13,644 bases of DNA from Rubrobacter sp. (GCA_013815575.1 JACDFX010000010.1:1-13644), one strand, 5' to 3'. Shown: positions 1 to 6,866, counted from the stretch's first letter. Notes: generated by a model from the letters alone, not told the origin. Made by a program: numbers and translations.

Positions 1-1
1 A

Positions 2-592
2 GTCAACAACGCCGGGCTCGTGCAGAGCAAGAGGACCGAGACCCCGGACGGCATCGAGACGACCTTCGCCATAAACCACCTGGCGCCCTTCCTGCTCACG
101 AACCTGCTGCTGGACGTGCTCGAGAAGAGCGCGCCGAGCAGGGTCGTCACCGTCTCCTCCGAGGCCGAGCGGTGGGGCAACATCGACTTCGACGATTTGC
201 AATCCAAGAAGAGGTACCGGGGTTTCCCGGTCTACGGGATGACCAAGCTCGCCAACATCATGTTCACCTACGAGCTCGCGGAGCGGCTGAAGGGGACGGG
301 CGTAACGGCCACCTGCATGCATCCGGGGGCTGTCAACACCAGGTTCGGTACGAACAACTCGGGGCCGTTTACGATCCTGTTCCGGCTCTTCAAGCCGTTC
401 ATGAGAGCGCCAGAGCAAGGGGCCGACACCGTGATCTGGCTCGCCTCCTCGCCCGAGGTGGAGGGCGCAAGCGGCCGGTATTACTCCGACCGCAAGCTCG
501 TAAAGCCGAAAAAAGTCGCCAGTGACCCGGACGCCCGGCGCAGGCTCTGGGAAGAGAGCGAGAGGCTCACGGGCCCGAAGGTGAGGGCGTAG
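2..592 (+). CDS. SDR-family oxidoreductase, retinol-dehydrogenase-like (5' end missing)
   Basis: This is an NAD(P)-dependent short-chain dehydrogenase/reductase whose N-terminal Rossmann half (the TGxxxGxG nucleotide-binding motif) lies before the window. The reading frame is open from base 2 and starts with VNNAG, the SDR beta-4 motif. Further on come the tetrad Asn (INHL, visible residue 25), VTVSS with the probable catalytic Ser at visible residue 53, and YGMTK giving catalytic Tyr78 and Lys82. The Ser-to-Tyr spacing of 25, and the stretches DLQSKKRYRGF and SGRYYSD, match the RDH11-14/WWOX-like branch rather than FabG-type SDRs. It is presumably cytosolic here, with an unknown carbonyl or alcohol substrate. 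Its TAG stop overlaps the GTG start of the next gene by one base (TAGTG), so it is translationally coupled to the ABC exporter genes. The family call is secure; the substrate is not. Confidence 0.9.
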   Translation, partial: VNNAGLVQSKRTETPDGIETTFAINHLAPFLLTNLLLDVLEKSAPSRVVTVSSEAERWGNIDFDDLQSKKRYRGFPVYGMTKLANIMFTYELAERLKGTGVTATCMHPGAVNTRFGTNNSGPFTILFRLFKPFMRAPEQGADTVIWLASSPEVEGASGRYYSDRKLVKPKKVASDPDARRRLWEESERLTGPKVRA

Positions 593-1584
593 TGGAGCGC
601 GACCGCGGGATAGTGGTCGAGGGGCTCGTCAGGGAGTTCAAGAAGGGTCCGCGGGCCGTTGACGGGATCGACCTGCGCGTCGAGCCGGGCGAGGTCTACG
701 GCTTTCTCGGCCCCAACGGCGCCGGAAAGTCAACCACGGTCCTGATGCTGACGACCTTGCTGCCGCCCACGGGCGGGACCGCCAGGGTGGCCGGCTACGA
801 CATCGTCAAGGAAGGACCGCAGGTGCGGGCCTCCATCGGGGCGGCGCTTCAGGAGGCGGCGCTTGACCCTTTCCTGACCGGCCGGGAGCACCTGAACTTG
901 CAGTCGGCGTTGCACGGCATTCCGCGTGCAGAGCGCAAGAAGCGGGGGAATGCGCTGCTGGAGCGGGTCGGGCTGCAGGAGGCGGCCGACCGGCGGGTGC
1001 GCGGTTATTCCGGCGGGATGAAGCGCAGGCTCGACCTCGCGCTCGCGCTGGTGCACGAGCCCAGGATACTGTTCCTCGATGAGCCGACTACGGGCCTCGA
1101 TCCGCAGAGCCGCAGCGCGTTGTGGAGCGAGGTCAGCCGGCTTGCCAGGGACGAGGGCGTTACGGTCTTTCTGACCACGCAATACCTCGAAGAGGCGGAC
1201 GTTCTGGCGGACAGGGTCGGGATCATCGACCGGGGCAGAATCGTGGCCGAGGACACGCCCGAGGCGCTCAAGGCTGAGATCGGCCGCCCGAGCGTCGAGG
1301 CGACGCCGGCCAGCCCCGCCGAGCGTGACGCCGTGGTGGGCGTGCTCGGCCGGTTCGGGGAGGAGATCCCCTCCCAGCCGGGCACGGTGGCCGTCCGTCT
1401 CTCAGGCGGCGCGGCCGGCCTCGCGGACGTCGTGCGTGCCCTGGACGCCGAGGACCTCAAGGTCTCGAACCTCCGTCTGGAGGAGCCGAGCCTCAACGAC
1501 GTCTTTCTGGCCAAAACCGGACGTTCGCTGGAAGGAGCCGGGGACGACGGCGAGGAAACAAACGCGGAGGAGGCCCGGGCATGA
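592..1584 (+). CDS. DrrA-type ABC transporter ATP-binding protein
   Basis: This is the ATPase subunit of an ABC-2 type exporter in the daunorubicin/drug-resistance (DrrA) family, 330 aa, acting at the inner face of the membrane with the two permeases that follow. Walker A is GPNGAGKST at residues 40-48, the Q-loop Gln is about 87, the signature YSGGMKRR is at 139-146, and Walker B ILFLDE is at 159-164 followed by PTTGLD. The switch position reads TTQYLEEAD, with Gln197 in place of the usual H-loop His; this substitution is typical of DrrA proteins and is not a defect. From about residue 235 the chain forms the C-terminal extension seen in DrrA/DUF4162-type ATPases. The start is GTG, overlapping the SDR stop by one base, and the stop overlaps the next ATG by four (ATGA). 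The substrate may be a drug, a lipid or another amphiphile and cannot be told from sequence. Confidence 0.95.
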   Translation: MERDRGIVVEGLVREFKKGPRAVDGIDLRVEPGEVYGFLGPNGAGKSTTVLMLTTLLPPTGGTARVAGYDIVKEGPQVRASIGAALQEAALDPFLTGREHLNLQSALHGIPRAERKKRGNALLERVGLQEAADRRVRGYSGGMKRRLDLALALVHEPRILFLDEPTTGLDPQSRSALWSEVSRLARDEGVTVFLTTQYLEEADVLADRVGIIDRGRIVAEDTPEALKAEIGRPSVEATPASPAERDAVVGVLGRFGEEIPSQPGTVAVRLSGGAAGLADVVRALDAEDLKVSNLRLEEPSLNDVFLAKTGRSLEGAGDDGEETNAEEARA

Positions 1585-2357
1585 CGGGCTCCTCGTTTCT
1601 CACGCAGGTCACGGCGCTCGCGCGCCGCTCGACGGTGCGGACGATGCGCCAGCCGGCGGTAATCGTCTCGGCGCTGCTCTTCCCGATGATGTTCTTCTCC
1701 ATAAACGCCAGCGGCCTGGACGCGGCCTCGCGGTTGCCCGGGTTTCCGGACGCCCCGTACCTGGACTTCGCGTTCGCCTTTCCGCTGGTGCAGGCCTCGC
1801 TGTTCGGGGCGATCACGGCCGGCAGCGACCTCGCCCGCGACATCGAGAACGGCTTCTTCGACCGGCTCTCCCTCACCCCGATGCGCCCCGCAGCACTTCT
1901 GAGCGGGATGCTCGCTGGCGTGGTGGCCCTGGGTCTCATCCAGGGTGTCGTGTTTCTGGCGTTCGGGCTTTTGATGGGCGTGAACATCAGCAGCGGCATA
2001 CCCGGGATGCTCGTGATCGTGGCTCTCACGGTGCTGGTCGCCCTGGCCTTCGGCGGCCTCGGCGCGATCCTCGCGATAAGGACCGGCTCCGTCGAAGCCG
2101 TCGAGAGCGCGTTTCCGCTCTTCTTCGTGGCGATCTTCATGTCCTCGATAAACCTGCCGCGGAACTTGATCGAGCAGGACTGGTTCCGGTTTATCGCAAC
2201 GGTCAACCCGATAAGTTATCTCGTCGAGGGCATCCGCAGCCTGGTCATCACCGGCTGGGACGCCCAGGCCCTCCTGCTCGGCTTCGGCTGCGCGGCGGCG
2301 ATCGTGGTGCTCTCCATCGGCGGGGCGGCTGCCTCGATGCGAACGAGGGTGGCCTAG
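1581..2357 (+). CDS. ABC-2 type permease, DrrB/DrrC-like (first of two)
   Basis: This is a membrane subunit of the exporter, 258 aa. Six hydrophobic segments are visible at roughly residues 26-44, 64-82, 110-132, 143-165, 174-193 and 229-250. The cytoplasmic DIENGFFDRLSLTPM stretch (about 87-101), which contacts the ATPase in this family, and the late NPISYLVEGIRSL motif (209-221) are hallmarks of ABC-2 permeases. The ATG lies inside the end of the ATPase gene (ATGA overlap) and is preceded by a GGAGGAGG ribosome-binding site around 1567-1574. One base separates its stop from the next permease, so the two are probably made in equal amounts and may form a heterodimer with two copies of the ATPase. 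The family is secure; the transported substrate is unknown. Confidence 0.93.
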   Translation: MTGSSFLTQVTALARRSTVRTMRQPAVIVSALLFPMMFFSINASGLDAASRLPGFPDAPYLDFAFAFPLVQASLFGAITAGSDLARDIENGFFDRLSLTPMRPAALLSGMLAGVVALGLIQGVVFLAFGLLMGVNISSGIPGMLVIVALTVLVALAFGGLGAILAIRTGSVEAVESAFPLFFVAIFMSSINLPRNLIEQDWFRFIATVNPISYLVEGIRSLVITGWDAQALLLGFGCAAAIVVLSIGGAAASMRTRVA

Positions 2358-2358
2358 A

Positions 2359-3123
2359 ATGGGCAGCTTCTTCCAGATCGCGTGGGCGGTCGCGGGTAGG
2401 CAGACGTACAAGTACTTCACCAACCCGGCGTTCCTGGCGCCGGCGCTGTTTCCGCTCTTCTTCTTCGTCGCCTTCGCGGGCGGCCTGACGCGGGTGGGGG
2501 ATCTACCCGGCTTCGATTACGCGGCGGGATACATCGCGTTCCAGTATGTCTGGGCGCTGTTGCAGGCCGTTACTATGGGCGGGGCGTTCACCGGGTTCTC
2601 CATCGCCAGCGACTTCGAGAACGGCTTCGCGAGAAGGCTCATGCTCGCGGCGTCGAACAGGTACGGGATCATCCTCGGCTACACCCTGGCCTCCCTGGTG
2701 AGGGCCTTTATGACCGGGACCCTCGTCACCGTGCTCGCCCTGATAACCGGCATGCCCATAACCGGCGGCTTCGACTTCTTTGGCCTGATAGCCCTAGCCA
2801 TCCTCGCCAACGTCGCGGCCACGCTCTTCGGGGCCGGCATCGCGATGATGCTGCGCACCCAGCAGGCCGGGCCGGTGATACGGACCCCGATCTTCCTCGT
2901 TCTGTTCCTGGCCCCTGTCTTCGTACCGCTCAACCTTCTGACAGGTTGGATCGAGACGGTCGCCCGCCTGAACCCGTTTACCGCCATCCTCGACGCCTCC
3001 CGCGGCTTCATGGCCGGCGATCCACAGAACGTACTTCCGGCCTTCGCCACAAGCGCGGTCCTGATCCTGGTCCTCTCCCTTTGGGCCGTCCTCGGCCTGC
3101 GCAGCGCCGAGAAGGCGGGGTAG
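2359..3123 (+). CDS. ABC-2 type permease, DrrB/DrrC-like (second of two)
   Basis: This is the second membrane subunit of the exporter, 254 aa, a diverged paralogue of the preceding gene. It keeps the same landmarks: a short amphipathic N-terminus, the SDFENGFARRLMLAA stretch at about 84-98 matching DIENGFFDRLSL of its partner, and a late NPFTAILDASRGFM motif (205-218). Hydrophobic segments fall at about 24-42, 58-80, 104-128, 140-165, 176-195 and 229-247. It starts with ATG one base after the preceding stop and ends one base before the GTG of the next gene. Having two different permeases for one ATPase resembles the DrrA/DrrB/DrrC arrangement. Confidence 0.93.
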   Translation: MGSFFQIAWAVAGRQTYKYFTNPAFLAPALFPLFFFVAFAGGLTRVGDLPGFDYAAGYIAFQYVWALLQAVTMGGAFTGFSIASDFENGFARRLMLAASNRYGIILGYTLASLVRAFMTGTLVTVLALITGMPITGGFDFFGLIALAILANVAATLFGAGIAMMLRTQQAGPVIRTPIFLVLFLAPVFVPLNLLTGWIETVARLNPFTAILDASRGFMAGDPQNVLPAFATSAVLILVLSLWAVLGLRSAEKAG

Positions 3124-3124
3124 A

Positions 3125-3574
3125 GTGGCCCGGGGCCGCCCCTACAACGCCGCCATCGCCACGCCCCAGAAGTGGGTCACGAAGATCCACGCCTCCCTCT
3201 TCCGCGCTACGAACGGCAAGGTCGGCGGCCGTCTGGTCGGCAGCCCCGTCCTCCTCCTCGTCACCACCGGACGCAAGAGCGGCCTTCAGAGGACCACGCC
3301 GCTGCTCTACCTCGACGACGGAGACCGTCACGTCATCGTCGCCTCAAACGGAGGCGCCGCGAAGCACCCCGTCTGGTGGCTCAACCTGCGGGCCAACCCA
3401 GAGGCAACGGTCGAGGTGGCGGGCCGCAAGACCCGTGTCCGCGCCACGGAGTCGCAGGGGGAGGAGAGGGCGCGTCTCTGGAAGAGGCTGGTCCGGATGT
3501 ACGGCCCCTACGAGAGCTACAGGAAAAAGACCGACCGCGAGATCCCCGTGATCCTCCTCGAACCCGTCGAATAG
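3125..3574 (+). CDS. Deazaflavin (F420)-dependent nitroreductase family protein
   Basis: This 149-aa protein is the usual length for the Ddn/F420H2-dependent reductase family (split beta-barrel fold). Family motifs in order are TTGRKSG (47-53) followed by R56-TTPLLYL, DGDRHVIVASNGG (65-77), and HPVWWLNLRANP (81-92), then VEVAGRKTRVRA. In known members the GRKSG-R-TPL region and the ASxGG loop bind the phosphate and deazaflavin of F420. Such enzymes reduce nitroaromatics, quinones or other electron-poor compounds. It starts with GTG one base after the permease stop and is the last tightly coupled gene of the operon. Pairing it with an SDR and an exporter suggests chemical modification and removal of the same class of compound, which is inference. 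Whether the host makes F420 cannot be seen here. Confidence 0.9.
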   Translation: MARGRPYNAAIATPQKWVTKIHASLFRATNGKVGGRLVGSPVLLLVTTGRKSGLQRTTPLLYLDDGDRHVIVASNGGAAKHPVWWLNLRANPEATVEVAGRKTRVRATESQGEERARLWKRLVRMYGPYESYRKKTDREIPVILLEPVE

Positions 3575-3605
3575 GGCGGCCCGAAGCCTACGGAAAGGAC
3601 CCGTC

Positions 3606-3926
3606 GTGAAGACCGTAACCCACGAAGAAATCCAGCAGAAGATGGACCGCGGGGACGATTTCCTCCTCCTGGAGGTGCTCGGTGAGGCATCCTACGACCG
3701 GGGACACTTACCCGGCGCGGTGCGCTACGAGGGGCGGGATCAGGTAAGCGGTCTCGCGCCGGACAGGAGCACCGAGATCGTCGCCTACTGCTCGAACTTC
3801 AACTGACACTCCTCGACGCGGGTCGTCCGTGAGCTGACGGCCGTGGGTTACGAGAATGTCTCCGACTACGAGGGCGGCAAGCAGGACTGGATCGAAGCCG
3901 GCCTCCCCGTCGAAACCGGGAACTAA
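3606..3926 (+). pseudogene. Rhodanese-like domain gene interrupted by an in-frame TGA at a Cys position
   Basis: This is a single-domain sulfurtransferase-like gene of about 106 codons. The frame begins at GTG 3606 after an AAAGGA-type ribosome-binding site, reads through DRGHLPGAVRYEG, reaches YCSNFN (Cys62 is the expected catalytic Cys of the active-site loop), and meets TGA at 3804-3806 (codon 67). The same frame then continues with HSSTRVVRELTAVGYENV and YEGGKQDWIEAGLPVE, the standard C-terminal half, to a TAA at 3924-3926. No frameshift is needed. Relatives, as I recall them, have Cys where the TGA stands (YCSNxxC), so one base change from TGC or TGT explains it. Possibilities are a nonsense mutation, a sequencing error, or a selenocysteine codon. 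As it stands, only a 66-residue product lacking the last third of the fold would be made. The domain call is firm; its functional state is not. Confidence 0.8.
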
Positions 3927-3965
3927 GGGAGAGCCGCCCCCCGGCTGGAGGCAGAGGAGATCCGC

Positions 3966-4661
3966 ATGGCAGACACCCTGAGCGATACCGCGTCGCGGGA
4001 CCCCATCTCGAGAGAACCCGGACGGTCTAGAACCCCAGGTGTGATCGTGGCGGCGAACGTCGCGCTGGCGGGGCTGTCGACCGTCCTGTCACTCGCGGGC
4101 CTCGTCGGGGTGACGGACCCGAGCGCGTACATCGGCACGGTCCTCCTTGTGGGGACCCTCCTTCCGTCGAACCTACTGCGCCTTGGGTGGTTCTCGCGGG
4201 GGAGGAGGACGCGGGCGCTGGCGAGGTTACGCAAGCCTCTCGGCATCAGCGCGGGCGTCTGGTTCGTCGTTCACTCCGTCGCGAGCGTGTGGGAGCAGTT
4301 CGACCTCTCGCTGCCGCTCGGGCCGCAGTTCGCCAGGACGGGAATCGTCCTCGGCCTCGTATCTACGCTGGTGTTCATCCTGATGCTCGCGACGTCCACC
4401 GGCCGGGCGCAGCGGACGCTCGGCGCGAATTGGAAGCGGCTGCACCGGCTCGTGTGGTTTGCCGTCCCGCTGTCGCTCGCGCACGCTTTGGTGACGGGCG
4501 GGTTGGAGCCTCCGGCCATCCTGCTCTACGGCGGGATCATGGCCTTCGCCGTCTTCGAGTACCGCGCTCTTCGAAGGCGCGGCACTGGCGGGGCGCGGAC
4601 ACACCTCGTCCCGGTCGGGGCGGGTACGTTGGCGTCGGCCCTGATCTACGTCGTGCTCTAG
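3966..4661 (+). CDS. MsrQ/ferric-reductase-like heme b membrane protein
   Basis: This 231-aa integral membrane protein has about six hydrophobic segments (roughly 24-48, 54-72, 92-110, 124-143, 162-178 and 185-200), with a further C-terminal one at 214-231. The pattern LRKPLGISAGVWFVVHS (H103) and TSTGRAQRTLGANWKRLHRLVW (H160) then LAHAL (H173) matches the YedZ/MsrQ branch of the ferric-reductase-like transmembrane family. There, histidines with this spacing (the last two 13 apart) hold b-type heme and pass electrons to a periplasmic partner. No MsrP-type (Tat-exported) molybdoenzyme is adjacent; the sulfite-oxidase-family gene at 9655 has no signal peptide. The ATG is preceded by AGAGGAGA at 3953-3960. 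A 5-bp hairpin (3932-3946) lies between it and the rhodanese gene. Its electron donor and acceptor are unknown. Confidence 0.8.
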   Translation: MADTLSDTASRDPISREPGRSRTPGVIVAANVALAGLSTVLSLAGLVGVTDPSAYIGTVLLVGTLLPSNLLRLGWFSRGRRTRALARLRKPLGISAGVWFVVHSVASVWEQFDLSLPLGPQFARTGIVLGLVSTLVFILMLATSTGRAQRTLGANWKRLHRLVWFAVPLSLAHALVTGGLEPPAILLYGGIMAFAVFEYRALRRRGTGGARTHLVPVGAGTLASALIYVVL

Positions 4662-4670
4662 AGCTGGCAT

Positions 4671-4686
4671 TAATATCACGAAGGAG
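4671..4686 (+). promoter_or_regulatory. Possible -10 element (TAATAT) and ribosome-binding site before the MacB-like ATPase
   Basis: An A/T-rich TAATAT (4671-4676) stands out in the GC-rich gap before the ATPase gene and fits the actinobacterial -10 pattern TANNNT. No convincing -35 box lies upstream. The strong AAGGAG at 4681-4686 ends six bases before the ATG and sets the start at 4693. If the -10 is real, the transcript leader would be very short. Confidence 0.3.
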
Positions 4687-4692
4687 AACCCG

Positions 4693-5394
4693 ATGAAAGT
4701 CATAGAAGCCAGGGAACTCACCAAGGTCTACGGCCGGGGCGAGGGCCGGGTAGAGGCCCTTGCCGGCGTGAGCCTGGACGTAGAACCCGGCGAGTGGGTC
4801 TCCGTGGTCGGGCCGTCGGGGAGCGGGAAGAGCACGCTGATGAACCTGCTGGGACTACTGGATCGGCCAACCTCGGGGAACTACGCGTTGGACGGGCGCG
4901 AGGTGTCAGGGCTCAGGGGCGGGGATCTCGCGCGGGCGCGGCGGGAGTTGATCGGCTTCGTGTTTCAGAGCTACAACCTCCTGCCCCGCCAGAGCGCCCG
5001 CAAGAATGTGGAGCTTCCCCTGGTCTACGCGGGAACGCGCGGTGCGGAGCGCCGCAAAAGGGCTCTCGCCGCCCTCGAACAGGTAGAGCTCTCGGACCGG
5101 GCCGGGCACCGGCCGCCCGAGCTCTCGGGCGGGCAGAAGCAGCGGGTCGCGATAGCGCGGGCGCTGGTGAGTCGACCGGCGATGCTGCTCGCGGACGAGC
5201 CGACCGGGAACCTGGACACGAAATCCGGGGAGGGGATACTGGATTTGTTCGGGGAACTCAACGCCACCGGGGTGACGCTCATCGTGGTCACGCACGACCC
5301 CGAGGTTGCCCGAAGGGGGGACCGTATAGTGGACATCCGGGACGGCCTGGTGTTCGCCGACGAGCGGTCGCGTGGGTTAGAGGTCGGGGAGTGA
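4693..5394 (+). CDS. MacB/LolD-type ABC transporter ATP-binding protein
   Basis: This 233-aa ATPase has all motifs intact: Walker A GPSGSGKST (40-48), Q-loop Gln92 in VFQSYNLLP, signature LSGGQKQR (144-151), Walker B MLLADE (164-169) followed by PTGNLD, and the H-loop His201 in VVTHDPEVA. The PTGNLD form and the overall length are those of the MacB/LolD/FtsE group, whose members drive FtsX-fold permeases by mechanotransmission rather than moving substrate through a channel. The partner permease begins at 5391, overlapping this stop by four bases (GTGA). In monoderm-like actinobacteria such pairs usually handle antimicrobial peptides, lipids or cell-envelope signals; the substrate here is unknown. 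Confidence 0.95.
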   Translation: MKVIEARELTKVYGRGEGRVEALAGVSLDVEPGEWVSVVGPSGSGKSTLMNLLGLLDRPTSGNYALDGREVSGLRGGDLARARRELIGFVFQSYNLLPRQSARKNVELPLVYAGTRGAERRKRALAALEQVELSDRAGHRPPELSGGQKQRVAIARALVSRPAMLLADEPTGNLDTKSGEGILDLFGELNATGVTLIVVTHDPEVARRGDRIVDIRDGLVFADERSRGLEVGE

Positions 5395-6770
5395 GGCGGA
5401 CTTTTCAGATCGCCGGCATGGGCCTCTCCGGGCTGCTCGTCAACTGGGGGCGCACGATATTGACGATGCTCGGCATCGTGATCGGGGTGGCCGCCGTCGT
5501 GCTGCTCGCCTCTCTAGGAAACGGGATACAGAAGAGCATCTCCGGACAGATAAACGACCTCGGACCGAACCTGATCACGATAAGCCCCGGCACCAGCGGT
5601 GAGCAGGACGGCGGGGACAACGGCCCCTTCGGCGCCGCCGCGGCCAGCACCCTGACCCCCGAAGACGCGCGGCTGGTCGCGGGCCTTCCCGGCGTCGCGG
5701 CGGCCTCCTCCAACGTCTCGACCGTGGCGCCCGTCGGGCAGCGAACCGTCTCGTTCTCCGGCGTGGACCCGTCCTACGATGAGGTCCGGGCCGTCGGCCT
5801 CACCGCCGGTCGCTTCGTGGAGGGGCGTGGCGAGATCGTGCTCTCCCAGGCCGACGCGAGGAGGCTCCTCGATTCGGGACCCGACGAGGCCGTCGGAAAA
5901 ACTCTGTCCGTCGGGACTCCACCCGAGGAAGTGCCAGAACGGGACCCCGAGCAGGGCTCCGCCCAGGGTCCGGAGCAGCTCCCCGAACAGCTCCCCGAAG
6001 GGGTCCCCGAACGGCTCCGCGAACAGGTTTCCGAGCGGCTCCCCCAGGACGCCGCGCCCGAGCAGGCTCAGGAGCCCACGCAGGAGCCTGCATCTGAGCC
6101 TGTCAGAAAATACGAGGTCGTCGGGGTGGTCGAGGCGTCGGAGGTCGAGTTCGGGCCGCCGGTGCCCGAGTCGTCGTACATGTCGACCGCGGATGCGTTG
6201 GAGATCGCCGGGGTGGAGACCGTGGGGCAGATTGTGGTTCAGGCCGAGCGCGCGGGGGCTGTAGACTGGGCGGTGGACGGGATCGGCCGGGAGGTCAGGG
6301 CCGCCCACGACGGGGCGAGGGATTTCTCCGTCATAACGCAGAGGGAGCTGCTCTCCACGTTCACGGAGATCACGGACCAGCTCAAGATCTTTCTGGCCGG
6401 TATAGCGGGGATCTCACTGCTCGTCGGCGGGATCGGGGTCATGAACATAATGCTCGTCTCTGTGGCCGAGAGGACCAGGGAGATAGGCGTGCGCAAGGCG
6501 CTGGGCGCGACGAACGCGGACGTGCTCTTCCAGTTTCTTCTGGAGGCGGTCTTGCTCTCCCTGATCGGGGGCGTCATAGGCGTGGCCGTCGGCATCGCCG
6601 GCTCGGCGGTCCTGCCGGAGATCCTGACGGACCTTCCCCCGGCGGTCGTCACTGCCAACGAGGTCGCGCTCGCCTTCGGGGTGTCGGCCTTGATCGGGGT
6701 GGTCTTCGGCGTCCTTCCCGCCTACCGCTCCGCCCGCTTGCAACCTGTCGAGGCGTTGCGCAGGGAGTAA
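5391..6770 (+). CDS. MacB-like ABC permease (MacB periplasmic core plus FtsX domains)
   Basis: This is a 459-aa permease. TM1 is at about 22-44 (TILTMLGIVIGVAAVVLLASLGNG), followed by a MacB-type extracytoplasmic core (about 45-325). Three further TM segments lie at about 335-357 (LVGGIGVMNIMLVSVAERTREIGVRKALGA, the FtsX hallmark), 385-407 and 425-447, ending with AYRSARLQPVEALRRE. I chose the GTG at 5391 because it overlaps the ATPase stop by four bases and places TM1 near the N-terminus as in MacB relatives; the same frame stays open further upstream, but only as a shadow of the ATPase gene. Within the core, residues about 176-238 form a low-complexity stretch built from PEQ/PER-like units (Pro, Glu, Gln, Arg), between GKTLSVGT and YEVVGVVE. 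It looks like an insertion in a surface loop. A Ser/Gly-rich loop also occurs at about 67-85. Confidence 0.93.
   Translation: MRRTFQIAGMGLSGLLVNWGRTILTMLGIVIGVAAVVLLASLGNGIQKSISGQINDLGPNLITISPGTSGEQDGGDNGPFGAAAASTLTPEDARLVAGLPGVAAASSNVSTVAPVGQRTVSFSGVDPSYDEVRAVGLTAGRFVEGRGEIVLSQADARRLLDSGPDEAVGKTLSVGTPPEEVPERDPEQGSAQGPEQLPEQLPEGVPERLREQVSERLPQDAAPEQAQEPTQEPASEPVRKYEVVGVVEASEVEFGPPVPESSYMSTADALEIAGVETVGQIVVQAERAGAVDWAVDGIGREVRAAHDGARDFSVITQRELLSTFTEITDQLKIFLAGIAGISLLVGGIGVMNIMLVSVAERTREIGVRKALGATNADVLFQFLLEAVLLSLIGGVIGVAVGIAGSAVLPEILTDLPPAVVTANEVALAFGVSALIGVVFGVLPAYRSARLQPVEALRRE
5916..6104 (+). repeat. Degenerate tandem repeat coding for a Pro/Glu/Gln-rich insert
   Basis: About 190 bases inside the MacB-like permease contain repeated units resembling GAACAGCTCCCC, in register with codons, and encode EQLPEQLPEGVPERLREQ-like sequence. 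Unit boundaries are imprecise and the copies have diverged. A repeat of this kind can expand or contract by slippage without breaking the frame. Confidence 0.6.
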
Positions 6771-6793
6771 GATCAGGGAATTGCGTCCGGGCG

Positions 6794-6809
6794 GCCGGGA
6801 TTTTCCGGC
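6794..6809 (+). other. Small hairpin between the permease and MFS genes
   Basis: GCCGG (6794-6798) and CCGGC (6805-6809) can pair across the loop GATTTT. The stem is only 5 bp and no T-run follows, so it is a weak terminator candidate. It lies 23 bases after the permease stop in a 96-base gap, the largest break in the run of genes up to that point. Confidence 0.25.
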
Positions 6810-6866
6810 AAGGTCCGGATATTCGAGAGGTAGATTCGAGAAGACGATTTCAGGGAGTGACTTCTA

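Noticed and set aside
1183..1200. Missing H-loop His in the DrrA-like ATPase (Gln in TTQYLEEAD)
   Set aside because: Gln at this position is normal in DrrA-type ATPases, so it is not a sign of inactivation.
1005..2423. Long minus-strand open frame (472 codons) across the DrrA-like ATPase and permease genes
   Set aside because: Its product is Arg/Glu/His-rich with no recognisable motif, and it lies opposite two secure genes; long antisense frames are common in GC-rich DNA.
3932..3946. Hairpin AGCCG/CGGCT as a terminator after the rhodanese gene
   Set aside because: With a 5-bp stem, a C-only loop and no T-run, it is too weak to call a terminator in GC-rich sequence.
4794..5390. Upstream continuation of the permease frame through the MacB-like ATPase gene
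   Set aside because: The segment overlaps an intact ATPase in another frame and reads as low-information sequence; the permease starts at GTG 5391, where it overlaps the ATPase stop.
5514..6308. Minus-strand open frame with Gly/Leu/Phe-rich repeats (GELFGELLR-like)
   Set aside because: It is the antisense of the Pro/Glu/Gln repeat region of the permease; its apparent repeats merely mirror that region.
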